NCBI GenBank assembly: GCA_903822425.1
Contig: CAIJOY010000018.1
Span: 1-64,000 of the forward strand
Length of the DNA stretch: 64,000 bases
DNA from: an uncultured Actinomycetes bacterium
Lineage (GTDB): Bacteria > Actinomycetota > Actinomycetes > Nanopelagicales > Nanopelagicaceae
Reading direction: 5' to 3'
Both the position numbers and the translations under genes were made by a program. The notes beneath the pieces are model-generated. The model ran no database searches, was not told where the DNA came from, and saw nothing but the letters and a program-made list of their open reading frames with translations. Of the stretch, positions 33,734 to 42,877 are shown piece by piece. Position 1 is the stretch's first letter; each line of letters starts with the position of its first letter.

Positions 33734-33759
33734 GGGGGGAAAGGGGGCGGGTAAGGGGG
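33734..33759 (+). other. G-quadruplex motif upstream of mraZ
   Basis: Four G runs of 6, 5, 3 and 5 bases, separated by AAA, C and TAA, fit the G3+N1-7 quadruplex rule with very short loops. The runs lie on the mRNA-like strand of the division cluster, within the phased G-rich array. G runs are rare elsewhere in this sequence. Confidence 0.75.
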
Positions 33760-33807
33760 ATAAGTGGTGAAAGGTGGTTGAAAATGGAGGGAAAGGGAGT
33801 AGAGTGG
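33734..33807 (+). promoter_or_regulatory. Probable MraZ operator: eight G-rich boxes phased at 10 bp
   Basis: G-rich tetrads of the form (A/G)(T/G)GG begin at 33734, 33744, 33754, 33764, 33774, 33784, 33794 and 33804, exactly one helical turn apart. MraZ in enterobacteria binds TGGGN boxes repeated every 10 bp in its own promoter. The array lies 43-116 bases before the mraZ start, where autoregulation is expected. A -10-like TTAACT follows at 33815-33820. Confidence 0.72.
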
Positions 33808-33849
33808 GGAATCGTTAACTAGGGACCTGGGGAAGGGAACCTGCAGAAA

Positions 33850-34281
33850 ATGTTTCTTGGCACCCATGAGCCTCGCCTGGATGAGAAAGGGCGCTTGATT
33901 CTTCCCGCAAAATTTCGGGAAGAACTTTCATCGGGACTTGTTATTACAAAAGGCCAAGAACGCTGTCTCTATGTTTTTCCATCTGCTGAATTCGCAACGA
34001 TTACTGAGCAGCTAAGACAAGCGCCAGTCACAGCAAAATCAGCTCGCGACTACATGCGCGTGATGTTTGCGGGAGCTCACGATGAAATTCCAGATCGTCA
34101 AGGTCGCATAACAATCCCTCAAGGACTTCGCACCTATGCCACATTAGAAAAAGAGTGCGTTGTTATCGGAGCAAATACGCGCGTTGAAATTTGGGATTCA
34201 TCTTCATGGAATGAATATCTAGCAGATCGCGAAAAGGGATTTGCTGATGTTTCCGAGGAGGTATTTCCAGGACTGTTCTAA
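33850..34281 (+). CDS. mraZ: Transcriptional regulator MraZ
   Basis: The 143-residue protein has two SpoVT/AbrB-like repeats: [23 protein letters not shown] at the N-terminus and [22 protein letters not shown] in the second half. MraZ forms rings that bind repeated G-rich DNA boxes and represses the division/cell-wall cluster it heads. The phased array directly upstream fits this. It is codirectional with the whole cluster, but a 183-base leader with RNA structure separates it from rsmH. Confidence 0.95.
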   Translation: MFLGTHEPRLDEKGRLILPAKFREELSSGLVITKGQERCLYVFPSAEFATITEQLRQAPVTAKSARDYMRVMFAGAHDEIPDRQGRITIPQGLRTYATLEKECVVIGANTRVEIWDSSSWNEYLADREKGFADVSEEVFPGLF

Positions 34282-34325
34282 GCGCTCCTAAAAAATTCAA
34301 TATAAAAGTGGCTCTCTCTTGTGGC

Positions 34326-34392
34326 CACCGCCGACCTTACGAAGCGGCGCCACTTCCCCGGCGCCGCTACAAAGTTCCGTCGGCCGGCGGTG
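34326..34392 (+). ncRNA. mraW-type leader RNA
   Basis: GCGGCGCC (34344-34351) and GGCGCCGC (34360-34367) form a perfect 8-bp stem around the loop ACTTCCCC. I recall a conserved CUUCCCC-type loop for the actinobacterial mraW RNA motif, which lies upstream of mraW (rsmH). An outer pairing, CACCGCC (34326-34332) with GGCGGTG (34386-34392), encloses it. The element is much richer in G+C than its surroundings. Its ligand or partner is unknown. Confidence 0.75.
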
Positions 34393-34464
34393 ACCAGAGA
34401 AGAGAGAAACAAGGAAGCACGCAAAAGAAAAATGAAAGCAACTACTTACGGTAAGGGGGAGAAG

Positions 34465-35409
34465 ATGGCGCAACATGTTTCAGTAATGCTGGATCGATGC
34501 ATCGAACTTCTGACCCCATCTATTAACGCAAAGAGCGCCCCCGTTGTTATTGATGCCACACTAGGTCTTGGCGGCCACAGTTTTGCTCTACTGGAGAAAT
34601 TCCCAAATCTTTCCGTGATTGGGATCGACCGCGACCCAGAGGCTCTAGTAATTGCCAGGGAAAGATTAAGCAAGTTTGGCGAAAGATTCACGGGTTTTCA
34701 TGCTGTTTATGACGAAATTCTTGATGTCATGACTCAAGCCGGACACAAACAAATTGATGGGATTCTCTTTGATCTTGGCATTTCATCCATGCAGGTAGAT
34801 CACAGCGAAAGAGGATTTTCATATTCAACGGATGCTCCGCTAGATATGCGAATGGATCGCAGCCAAGGAAGAAGTGCTGGTGACCTGATCAATTTTGCAA
34901 GCCGTGATGAATTAATTTCGATACTCCGAAATTTTGGTGAGGAAAAATTCGCTCCCCGAATTGTCGATGCGATCATCCGCGAAAGGCAGGTGAAAGCACT
35001 TAACTCCACGACGCACCTTGCCGAATTGGTCAAAGAAAATATCCCAGCAGCAACGCGCAGAACCGGAGGAAATCCTGCCAAGCGCACTTTCCAAGCCCTT
35101 CGTATTGCCGTCAATGATGAACTCGGTGCTTTAACTCGAGCAATCCCGGATGCGATGGGAGCGCTAGTGGTGGGTGGGCGTTTAGTGGTGATGTCTTTTC
35201 AATCCCTGGAAGATCGCATCGTCAAAGAGTTTTTCGTTAAGGCCTGCGCATCCGGCACTCCACGTGATTTGCCAGTAGAGCTGCCGGCATTAGCTGCAAA
35301 ATTTGCATTGGTTGTGAAAGCTAGCGAAGGGGCTAGTGATAGTGAGATCCAAGAAAATTCGCGCGCCCAATCTGTGCGCTTGCGTGCGATTGAAAGGGTG
35401 GCGGCCTAA
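34465..35409 (+). CDS. rsmH: 16S rRNA (cytosine(1402)-N(4))-methyltransferase RsmH
   Basis: The 314-residue enzyme starts AQHVSVMLDRCIELL, then has the SAM-binding VVIDATLGLGGHS and IGIDRDPEAL motifs, DGILFDLGISSMQVD, GFSYSTDAPLDMRMD, and NPAKRTFQALRIAVNDEL. It methylates C1402 of 16S rRNA. An ORF reading from 34321 adds 48 residues, but these correspond to the structured leader RNA; GGGGGAG just before the ATG at 34465 supports the shorter start. Its stop overlaps the next start by one base. Confidence 0.95.
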   Translation: MAQHVSVMLDRCIELLTPSINAKSAPVVIDATLGLGGHSFALLEKFPNLSVIGIDRDPEALVIARERLSKFGERFTGFHAVYDEILDVMTQAGHKQIDGILFDLGISSMQVDHSERGFSYSTDAPLDMRMDRSQGRSAGDLINFASRDELISILRNFGEEKFAPRIVDAIIRERQVKALNSTTHLAELVKENIPAATRRTGGNPAKRTFQALRIAVNDELGALTRAIPDAMGALVVGGRLVVMSFQSLEDRIVKEFFVKACASGTPRDLPVELPALAAKFALVVKASEGASDSEIQENSRAQSVRLRAIERVAA

Positions 35410-35807
35410 TGGCAATTGCCTCCTTTGCTCCTGCGATTACTCGTTCACGAGAAGCCGTTTTACAAAAGTCGGCACGCGCCGCCCTTCGTCTGGCGCCAGA
35501 TGTTGCACCGGGTGAAAGCGTCGATCATCGTTATTTTTTGAGTTTCATGACAGTCATAGGCGTTGTAGGACTCCTTCTGCTGTTAGTGATCAATACCGCA
35601 CTTGCACAAGACGCATTTGAATTGCACAAATTAAAAGTGGAAGCGACATCTTTGAGCGACCAGCGAGAAGCTGTTTTGCGCGAAGTTGCGAGAGTTTCTT
35701 CTCCAGAACATTTAGCCGTTCAAGCTAAATCCTTAGGTATGGTGGCATCTCAATCTCCGCGTTTCTTAACCCTAAATTCCCCAGTAACTGCTGGGACGAA
35801 GGGATAA
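35409..35807 (+). CDS. ftsL: FtsL-like septal membrane protein
   Basis: The 132-residue protein has a short cytoplasmic N-terminus, one membrane helix at about 47-66 (FMTVIGVVGLLLLLVINTAL), and an extracellular coiled-coil-like stretch around KLKVEATSLSDQREAVLREV, ending with LAVQAKSLGMV. Sequence conservation in FtsL is low, so the call rests on topology and position between rsmH and ftsI. It would form the FtsQ-FtsL-FtsB complex that activates FtsWI. No separate ftsB is visible here. Confidence 0.78.
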   Translation: MAIASFAPAITRSREAVLQKSARAALRLAPDVAPGESVDHRYFLSFMTVIGVVGLLLLLVINTALAQDAFELHKLKVEATSLSDQREAVLREVARVSSPEHLAVQAKSLGMVASQSPRFLTLNSPVTAGTKG

Positions 35808-35810
35808 GGC

Positions 35811-37592
35811 ATGGGAGATCTTTCACTTTCTCGGGAGAGAATTAGGGGATTACTTGCGGTTTCCTTGGTATTTATTCTTTTGCTTGCATTTAGATTGGTA
35901 GATATTCAAGCAGTCCAAGCTCAGTCATATGCGGTTCGTGCAGCAAATGAAATGTCTCGCACGACGATTATGCCAGCCTCTCGAGGATCCATCACAGATA
36001 TCAATGGTGTTGAATTCGCCCGAAGCGTAGCTGCGATAAATATCGTTGTAGATCAAACACTCATAAGCGATCCAGCTAAAGCGGCACGAATTGTTGCTCC
36101 AATCCTTTCTTTACCTGTTATAACAGTGCAGGCATCACTAACGGGTAGCAAGCTTTGGTCTCTTGTAGCGCGAAATGTCACCCCTGCAAAATGGGATCAA
36201 GTAAATGCCGCGCTTGCCGTATATAACCAAAGTTTAGATCGTGCCAATCAAAGCAAAAAAATCTTTGGATTTTTTTCTGAACGCGGTTATATCCGTGAGT
36301 ATCCCTCGGGTGAATTAATTGGCTCACTTGTTGGTTTTGTTAATCAAGACGGGGTTGGCGCATCTGGGTTGGAATCAAGCTTAAACAGCAAGATTGCTGG
36401 GACCGCTGGAAAATATATGTATGCCTACGGCTATGGCGCTCAAATTCCTGGATCTCAACAAGAACTGATTACCGCCAAAGCTGGGGCAAGTATTCGGCTC
36501 ACCATCGATCGCGATATCCAATGGGTTGCCTCTCAAGCGATTTCCGAGGCTGTCCAATCGGCGCATGCGTTAAGTGGGACTGTAATCGTGATGGATCCAA
36601 AAACTGGGCAAATCTTGGCGCATGCGACAGCTCCAACATTTGATCCAAATAACACTAAGAAGATCTCTCTTAATGCCATACGAAATCCTTCAGTTCAAGA
36701 TGTTTATGAACCAGGTTCCACCGGAAAAGTTATGACGATGGCAGCGGCGATAGAAGAGAAGAAAATTACTCCGACGACAGTCTTTACTGTTCCTTATTCG
36801 TTAAAGGTTTCTAATGGGATATTTCACGACCATGAGAGACATTCAACCCTTCGACTAACGACGTCTGGCATCCTGGCGGTATCAAGTAACACTGGAACTA
36901 TCCAAGTGGGCGAGAAATTATCGAACAGTGTCCTCTATGACTATCTTCAAAAATTTGGAATCGGAAGTTCAACTGGATCTGGGCTATCAGGTGAATCAGC
37001 AGGGCTCCTCCCAGAGTTAGCTAATTGGTCTGGAACCACAGCTCCAACAGTTGCATTTGGTCAAGGGTATTCGGTTACCTCCATGCAGGCGACAAGTGTT
37101 TTCGCCACTATTGCAAATAACGGTGTCAGAGTTTCTCCCACAGTTATTGCCGGAACAAGTGATGCAAGTGGACACTTCACTCCTTCGCCAAAGCGCGAGA
37201 GCGTCCAAGTGATTAGTCCTGATACTGCAACTAAATTGCGTCTAATGATGGAGAGCGTTGTATCTGCCAATGGAACCGCGCCTGAAGCAGCAATTGACGG
37301 CTATCGCGTAGCAGGCAAAACCGGAACTGCAATGCGATACAGCCAGTCTTGTCATTGTTATAGCGGCTACACAGCTTCTTTCATTGGTTTCGCACCAGCG
37401 GATGCTCCGCAATATGTCATTAGCGTCACGATTCAAGCACCTCAAGGAATTCACTGGGGCGGAACTTTAGGTGCGCCAGTTTTTAAGAAAGTTATGTCAT
37501 TCGTTCTTCAGTCAAAACATATCTCGCCAACCAACACAAAAGTTATCCCGTACCCACTCAATGAATCGCAAATCAAGAAGGCAAAGAAGTGA
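35811..37592 (+). CDS. ftsI: Septal peptidoglycan transpeptidase FtsI (PBP3/PbpB)
   Basis: The 593-residue class B penicillin-binding protein has an N-terminal membrane anchor (LLAVSLVFILLLAFRLVDI), a dimerisation domain starting RGSITDINGVEFA, and a transpeptidase domain. Its catalytic motifs are STGK in YEPGSTGKVM, SSN in LAVSSNTG, and KTGT in VAGKTGTAMRY. It cross-links septal peptidoglycan with FtsW. No PASTA repeat follows the transpeptidase domain. Ribosome binding site AAGGGATAAGG precedes the ATG, and the stop overlaps murE. Confidence 0.95.
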   Translation: MGDLSLSRERIRGLLAVSLVFILLLAFRLVDIQAVQAQSYAVRAANEMSRTTIMPASRGSITDINGVEFARSVAAINIVVDQTLISDPAKAARIVAPILSLPVITVQASLTGSKLWSLVARNVTPAKWDQVNAALAVYNQSLDRANQSKKIFGFFSERGYIREYPSGELIGSLVGFVNQDGVGASGLESSLNSKIAGTAGKYMYAYGYGAQIPGSQQELITAKAGASIRLTIDRDIQWVASQAISEAVQSAHALSGTVIVMDPKTGQILAHATAPTFDPNNTKKISLNAIRNPSVQDVYEPGSTGKVMTMAAAIEEKKITPTTVFTVPYSLKVSNGIFHDHERHSTLRLTTSGILAVSSNTGTIQVGEKLSNSVLYDYLQKFGIGSSTGSGLSGESAGLLPELANWSGTTAPTVAFGQGYSVTSMQATSVFATIANNGVRVSPTVIAGTSDASGHFTPSPKRESVQVISPDTATKLRLMMESVVSANGTAPEAAIDGYRVAGKTGTAMRYSQSCHCYSGYTASFIGFAPADAPQYVISVTIQAPQGIHWGGTLGAPVFKKVMSFVLQSKHISPTNTKVIPYPLNESQIKKAKK

Positions 37593-39070
37593 TACGCCCA
37601 CTGACGCCGCCACATAAGAGCCTTGCATCCATCGCCGAACTTCTAGAAACAGAAACGCTTCATGGAGAGCTCGAAATAACTGGGCTAACGCACGACAGCG
37701 CAAATGTGCAACCGGGCGATATTTTCTTAGCATTTCCCGGACAACGAGTTCACGGGGCAAAATTCGCCGCTGCCGCTAAAGATTCTGGGGCAGTTGCAGT
37801 GCTCACTGACTCCGAGGGCGCAGAGATGATTGAAAACATTCCAGTCATTGTTGTTAAAAACCCGCGCCGTACTGCTGGCACTTTGAGTGCCTGGTTTTAT
37901 GGCGAACCGATGCGCGACATATTTTCTGTAGGAATTACTGGCACCAACGGTAAAACTACGACAACAACTTTGCTTCATCAGATTTGGACATTCGTTGGCC
38001 ATGAAGCCGGTCTCGTCGGTACTGTCGAAATGAGAATTGGTCGGGAAGTTTTGGCGAGCAAACGAACAACACCAGAAAGCAGCGAGCTGCAGGCCCTTGT
38101 GGCTGCCATGAGAGAACGTCACGTGCGCGATTTTGCGATGGAAGTATCAAGCCATGCACTCGTTTTGGAGAGGATGAAGGGATCACACTTTGCGGCTGTA
38201 GGTTTCACCAATCTGAGTCAAGATCATTTAGATTTTCACTCAAACATGGAGGAGTATTTCCAGGCCAAGGCGGCTCTTTTTACATTTGAATATTCAGATT
38301 TAGCCATCATAAATATTGATGATCTTTACGGGCAACGACTTGTCGTTGATTGCCAAATTCCTTATCGGACACTCTCTCGCACAAATTCAAAAGCAGACTG
38401 GAGTTACGTTTCATCACACAAGCTGCCAAGTGGAAACGAAGTAGTCGTGCGTGGCCCCGGTGGCATTTTGCTTCAGGGACAGATACCCCTACATGGAGAA
38501 TTTAATTTAGATAATGCTTTGATGGCTATCGCGATGGCTTTTGAAAGCGGAGTAGATCCACTGGATATTCAACGTTCATTTACCGCGATGCAGGGGGCCG
38601 CTGGAAGGTTGGAAGCGATAAATGTTGGTCAAGATTTCTTAGCTTTTGTGGACTATGCGCATTCACCAGATGCCGTCGCAACTGTTTTGCACACTTGTTC
38701 GACGATGACTTCAGGGCGTTTAATTGCAGTTTTGGGATGTGGGGGAGATCGCGACACAACAAAGAGAATTTTGATGGGGGATGCACTCAGGAAAGGCGCC
38801 GATATCGCAGTTTTCACAAGTGATAATCCCCGTTCGGAAAACCCAGACGAAATTTTGAAACAGATGCTCGGATCCCATGTGGTGCAGAGCCCAAGTGCTG
38901 TCATAACAGATCGAGCACAAGCAATTGCCTATGCCGCATCCTTGGTTCAGAGTGATGACGTACTCATTGTTTTAGGAAAAGGCCATGAGACTGGTCAAGA
39001 AATTGCAGGAGTTGTTCATCCATTCGATGATCGACTGGTTTTGGCCCAAGCGATTGGGGTAAAGAAATGA
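37589..39070 (+). CDS. murE: UDP-MurNAc-tripeptide synthetase MurE
   Basis: The 493-residue Mur ligase has the P-loop GITGTNGKTTTTTLL, a central Mur ligase domain with MEVSSHAL, and the C-terminal SDNPRSENPDEI. The DNPR motif is the signature of enzymes that add meso-diaminopimelate, so the peptidoglycan is predicted to be DAP-type. It starts with GTG overlapping the ftsI stop, and its stop overlaps the murF start. All expected residues, including the carbamylated Lys region, appear present. Confidence 0.95.
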   Translation: MIRPLTPPHKSLASIAELLETETLHGELEITGLTHDSANVQPGDIFLAFPGQRVHGAKFAAAAKDSGAVAVLTDSEGAEMIENIPVIVVKNPRRTAGTLSAWFYGEPMRDIFSVGITGTNGKTTTTTLLHQIWTFVGHEAGLVGTVEMRIGREVLASKRTTPESSELQALVAAMRERHVRDFAMEVSSHALVLERMKGSHFAAVGFTNLSQDHLDFHSNMEEYFQAKAALFTFEYSDLAIINIDDLYGQRLVVDCQIPYRTLSRTNSKADWSYVSSHKLPSGNEVVVRGPGGILLQGQIPLHGEFNLDNALMAIAMAFESGVDPLDIQRSFTAMQGAAGRLEAINVGQDFLAFVDYAHSPDAVATVLHTCSTMTSGRLIAVLGCGGDRDTTKRILMGDALRKGADIAVFTSDNPRSENPDEILKQMLGSHVVQSPSAVITDRAQAIAYAASLVQSDDVLIVLGKGHETGQEIAGVVHPFDDRLVLAQAIGVKK

Positions 39071-40476
39071 TTGCCCTGACTGCAAAAGAAATTGCGACCG
39101 TCGTTCAAGGTAAGTTATTTGCTTCTGAGGATCTTCTCGTTACCGCCGGTCCCGTCATCGATTCTAGGGATGCCGAACCCGGATGCATTTTTGTTGCTCT
39201 AAAAGGTGAAAATTCTGATGGTCATGACTTCGCTCAGGCAGGGATCGATAAGGGAGCCGTTCTGGTTATTGCTACTAGAAAAGTGTCAGTGCCTTGCATC
39301 GTGGTTGATGATGCAGTTGAAGCGTTAGCAAAGTTAGCTAAACATGTGCGGGATCTATTGCCAAATTTGATGGTGGTGGCGATAACAGGTTCTTTTGGGA
39401 AAACTACCGCTAAGGATCTCATAGCCTGGATCTTAGGAATGCATGGAGAAACAATTGCTCCGCGTAATTCCTTCAACAATGAATTGGGTTTACCTTTGAC
39501 CTTATTGCGTTGTACTGAGAATACTAAATTTTGCATTCTAGAAATGGGTGCTAGAAAAGTTGGCGATATTGCTGCCCTTACAAAAATTGCAGCACCGCAC
39601 ATCGGCGTAGTCCTCGTTGTTGGCAATTCACATATCGGAGAATTTGGATCTATAGAAGCTATTGCTCGAACTAAAGCAGAATTAATACATGAGCTGGCTC
39701 CAGGTTCGGTTGCAGTATTAGGACAATATGATTCATTCACTCCCTTGATGGCCAATGGATGTGACCTTGAAGTAATCTTTTTTGGGGAGACTCACAACGC
39801 GCAAGTGCGGGCGGCCGATATTGAAGTGCGTGAAGGTCGTGCGCATTTTGACCTGGTAACTCCTCAAGGACGCGAACCGGTTGGATTGCGTTTGATTGGA
39901 GTGCATCAGATTCCCAATGCACTAGCGGCCGCGGCAGTTGCGACGGCACTGAATATTCCTATAGATGTAATTGCCGGAGCACTATCTACTGCTGAAGTTT
40001 CTAGTAAATGGCGCATGCAGATAGAAGAGCTCCCTGGCCTGGTATTGATTAACGATGCCTATAACGCGAATCTTGCTTCAACTGCAGGTGCGCTGCAGAG
40101 CTTGGTGCTCTTTGCACAGGAACGAGGTGGACGCTCATGGGCATTTCTCGGAAAGATGCACGAACTCGGCGAGTCATCCCGTCAAGATCACGCAAGCATT
40201 GGCACCCTTGCCAGAGAGTTGGGAATTGACCATTTAGTCTGTGTTGGCGCACCTGAATATGGGCAAGGATTAACTCAAACACAAGATTTTGGGGATGAGA
40301 TGACAGTTCATTATTGCCCTTCTCAATCCGATGCCCTGGCATTAGCTGCGCACTTGGAAAACGGGGATGTTGTTTTAGTGAAAGCTTCTCGGGCTGAAAA
40401 GTTGGAGGAGTTAGCACTGAACATTGCAGACAACTGGCGGAAAAGAAAGGCTGACGAGGAAGTGAGCGAGATATGA
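39067..40476 (+). CDS. murF: UDP-MurNAc-tripeptide:D-Ala-D-Ala ligase MurF
   Basis: The 469-residue Mur ligase has [21 protein letters not shown] as ATP-binding region, [15 protein letters not shown], and [13 protein letters not shown], all MurF-specific, plus [11 protein letters not shown] in the C-terminal part. It adds D-alanyl-D-alanine to the tripeptide, finishing the soluble precursor. The P-loop has Phe before GKTT where Asn or Ser is commoner; this is within family range. The gene overlaps both neighbours by 4 bases. Confidence 0.95.
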   Translation: MIALTAKEIATVVQGKLFASEDLLVTAGPVIDSRDAEPGCIFVALKGENSDGHDFAQAGIDKGAVLVIATRKVSVPCIVVDDAVEALAKLAKHVRDLLPNLMVVAITGSFGKTTAKDLIAWILGMHGETIAPRNSFNNELGLPLTLLRCTENTKFCILEMGARKVGDIAALTKIAAPHIGVVLVVGNSHIGEFGSIEAIARTKAELIHELAPGSVAVLGQYDSFTPLMANGCDLEVIFFGETHNAQVRAADIEVREGRAHFDLVTPQGREPVGLRLIGVHQIPNALAAAAVATALNIPIDVIAGALSTAEVSSKWRMQIEELPGLVLINDAYNANLASTAGALQSLVLFAQERGGRSWAFLGKMHELGESSRQDHASIGTLARELGIDHLVCVGAPEYGQGLTQTQDFGDEMTVHYCPSQSDALALAAHLENGDVVLVKASRAEKLEELALNIADNWRKRKADEEVSEI

Positions 40477-41528
40477 GAGAGATCTTGATTGCCGGCGCAT
40501 TCGCAATGCTTATTAGTCTTTTCGGAACTCCATTTTTAATCAAAGGACTTAATAGACGCAAATATGGTCAGATCATTCGCGTTGACGGTCCTGCCCACCA
40601 GACTAAGCATGGCACGCCAACTATGGGTGGAATTATCATCATCCTCGCTTCAATTTTGGGATATTTTGTTGCCCACGGATTAACTCGAGTTCAAATAAGT
40701 ATGTCCGCACTTTTGGTCATCGCACTCATGACTTCTCTGGGCTTTGTTGGATTTCTTGATGATTGGCTTAAAGTTTCACGCCAAAAATCGTTAGGGTTGA
40801 CTGGTTGGCAGAAAATTTTTGGTCAGGCAATTTTTGCTTGTGCTTTTGCAATAGCGGGTTTGCACTTCCCGGACAACGATAATTTGACTCCTATCTCGAC
40901 GAATTTATCCGTCCTTCGTGACACTTCATTGAAGTTGGGCGCTGTTGTTGTAGTCATCTGGATTCTTTTTATGGTCATTGGAACAAGCAACGCAGTCAAT
41001 CTCACTGATGGCTTAGATGGATTAGCTACGGGAGCATCGGTAATGACTTTTCTCGCGTTCATTTTGATTGGCGTTTGGGAATTTGGGCAAGGTTGCGCGG
41101 TGAGCCCAGGATTTGGATGTTACGCAGTTCGAGATCCATTGGATATGGCGGTGCTTGCAGCTTCCCTTGCCGGGGCTTGCACGGGTTTTCTCTGGTGGAA
41201 TGCATCTCCCGCAAAAATCTTTATGGGGGACACGGGATCACTTGCTTTAGGCGGAGCTTTGGCCGGCATGGCAGTCACCATGCGTACAGAACTTTTGCTC
41301 ATTCCACTGGGTGGCTTATTTGTCATCATCACTCTTTCGGTCATTATCCAACGGTTATATTTCAAATTATCAGGCGGCAAACGGGTATTTAAAATGGCGC
41401 CTTTGCAACATCATTTTGAACTATTAGGTTGGGGCGAAGTTACGATTGTGCTTCGCTTCTGGATCATCGCTGGTTTATGTGTTGCCTTAGGTTTGGGATT
41501 GTTCTATGCGCAATGGGTAGCACAGTAG
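40473..41528 (+). CDS. mraY: Phospho-MurNAc-pentapeptide translocase MraY
   Basis: The 351-residue membrane enzyme makes lipid I from UDP-MurNAc-pentapeptide and undecaprenyl phosphate. Family motifs are [32 protein letters not shown] with the DD pair, [24 protein letters not shown] and the histidine-rich [11 protein letters not shown]. About ten membrane helices are visible. GAGGAAG lies before the start. The next gene, murD, begins immediately after the stop. Confidence 0.96.
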   Translation: MREILIAGAFAMLISLFGTPFLIKGLNRRKYGQIIRVDGPAHQTKHGTPTMGGIIIILASILGYFVAHGLTRVQISMSALLVIALMTSLGFVGFLDDWLKVSRQKSLGLTGWQKIFGQAIFACAFAIAGLHFPDNDNLTPISTNLSVLRDTSLKLGAVVVVIWILFMVIGTSNAVNLTDGLDGLATGASVMTFLAFILIGVWEFGQGCAVSPGFGCYAVRDPLDMAVLAASLAGACTGFLWWNASPAKIFMGDTGSLALGGALAGMAVTMRTELLLIPLGGLFVIITLSVIIQRLYFKLSGGKRVFKMAPLQHHFELLGWGEVTIVLRFWIIAGLCVALGLGLFYAQWVAQ

Positions 41529-41530
41529 TC

Positions 41531-42877
41531 GTGAGAACCTTAGTTTTAGGTGCTGGCGTTACAGGCCGATCGGTTGCACGTGTATTGGAATCAAGGGGCG
41601 ATGTAGTTGCCATGCTAGATGAGAACCGAAGTGGAAGTGATTTCATTTCGGCAGACCAAATAGGTTCACAGTCTTGGGATAGAGCAATTGTTTCGCCAGG
41701 ATGGCGTAGTGATCATCCGATTGTGCGTCGTGTATCAGATCTTGGTATTTCATTGGTGAGTGAAATTGATTTAGCTTGGGGAATTCGAAATGAAATTGCA
41801 CCGAATCAGCGATGGATTGCGGTCACGGGTACAAATGGCAAGACCAGTACCGTCGAACTAACGACGGCGATTTTGAAGGAAGCGGGGCTCCATGCCACCG
41901 CCTGCGGAAATGTGGGAGACACCGTTATCGAAGCGGTAGTTTCTTCAGAGAAGTGGGATTTCTTAGTGGTGGAATTGTCCTCTTTCCAGTTGTACTGGAG
42001 TGAATTACCAGAATTCTCCGCATCGGCAATCCTAAATATTGCAGATGATCACGTTGACTGGCACGGTACTTTTGATGATTACACCGCAGCAAAAATCAAA
42101 ATTCTTGAAAGATGCGACGTGGCTTTACTCAATGCCGATGACCCCACCGTAGTAGGTGCTACTCAACATTGCAGCGGTAAAAAAGTATTCTTTTCACTCG
42201 ACACTCCATCACCCGGTGAACTGGGATTGGTTGAAAACCTTCTGATAGATCGAGCTTTTGTTTCGGATCAACAAGAAGCTTCTGTTATCGCTGAATTACT
42301 TGATGTCCATCCCAGCGCGCCACATAGCGTGTCCAATGCTTTGGCGGCTGCTGGTTTGGCACGTGCGCTAGGAGTGCCACACGAAGTGATTCAACGAGGC
42401 ATCAAGAACTTCCGACCAGGACGTCATCGAATTGAAATGATTGCCAATGTTGCTGGAGTAAGTTGGATTGATGATTCTAAAGCAACCAATCCTCACGCGG
42501 CTGCTGCTTCACTAGCTTCGCAGTTATCTGTGATTTGGATAGCCGGTGGTCTAGCTAAAGGCGCTTCAATGCAATCGCTTGTCGCTCGCACCAAGGGGCG
42601 TCTAAAGGCGGCATTGTTAATCGGGACAGATCGCAACCTCATAGCCAATGAATTACGCAACCAAGCCCCCAATGTGCCTATTTATTTCGTTGATGAAGAT
42701 TCGAGTGCATCACATTCCTTGATGGAAAATGTTGTCCTCCGGGCAAAAGATATTGCTGCCGCTGGTGATGCCGTGATGTTGGCACCAGCATGTGCCTCAA
42801 TGGATCAATTTGTAGATTATTCCGATCGTGGAGACCAGTTCTCTGCAGCCGTACAAAAGTTAGTGGTAGGTGCATGA
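41531..42877 (+). CDS. murD: UDP-MurNAc-L-alanine:D-glutamate ligase MurD
   Basis: The 448-residue Mur ligase begins RTLVLGAGVTGRSVARVLE and contains IAVTGTNGKTSTVELT, VELSSFQLYW, LNIADDHVDWHGTF and WIDDSKATNPHAAAASL, which define MurD. It adds D-glutamate to UDP-MurNAc-L-Ala. I chose the GTG at 41531, two bases after the mraY stop, because conserved sequence begins there; an ATG at 41513 inside mraY is an alternative. It overlaps ftsW by 4 bases. Confidence 0.94.
   Translation: MRTLVLGAGVTGRSVARVLESRGDVVAMLDENRSGSDFISADQIGSQSWDRAIVSPGWRSDHPIVRRVSDLGISLVSEIDLAWGIRNEIAPNQRWIAVTGTNGKTSTVELTTAILKEAGLHATACGNVGDTVIEAVVSSEKWDFLVVELSSFQLYWSELPEFSASAILNIADDHVDWHGTFDDYTAAKIKILERCDVALLNADDPTVVGATQHCSGKKVFFSLDTPSPGELGLVENLLIDRAFVSDQQEASVIAELLDVHPSAPHSVSNALAAAGLARALGVPHEVIQRGIKNFRPGRHRIEMIANVAGVSWIDDSKATNPHAAAASLASQLSVIWIAGGLAKGASMQSLVARTKGRLKAALLIGTDRNLIANELRNQAPNVPIYFVDEDSSASHSLMENVVLRAKDIAAAGDAVMLAPACASMDQFVDYSDRGDQFSAAVQKLVVGA

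Noticed and set aside
33721-33830. Short regularly spaced repeats that could suggest a CRISPR array or tandem repeat
   Set aside because: The unit is only four conserved bases at 10-bp spacing, far too short for CRISPR; an MraZ operator fits better.
34321-34464. Apparent 48-residue N-terminal extension of RsmH
   Set aside because: It translates the GC-rich mraW-type hairpin, has no family similarity, and a strong ribosome binding site lies just before the ATG at 34465.
42790-42873. Upstream extension of FtsW
   Set aside because: It is cysteine- and arginine-rich out-of-frame murD sequence; the ATGA overlap at 42874 is the natural start.
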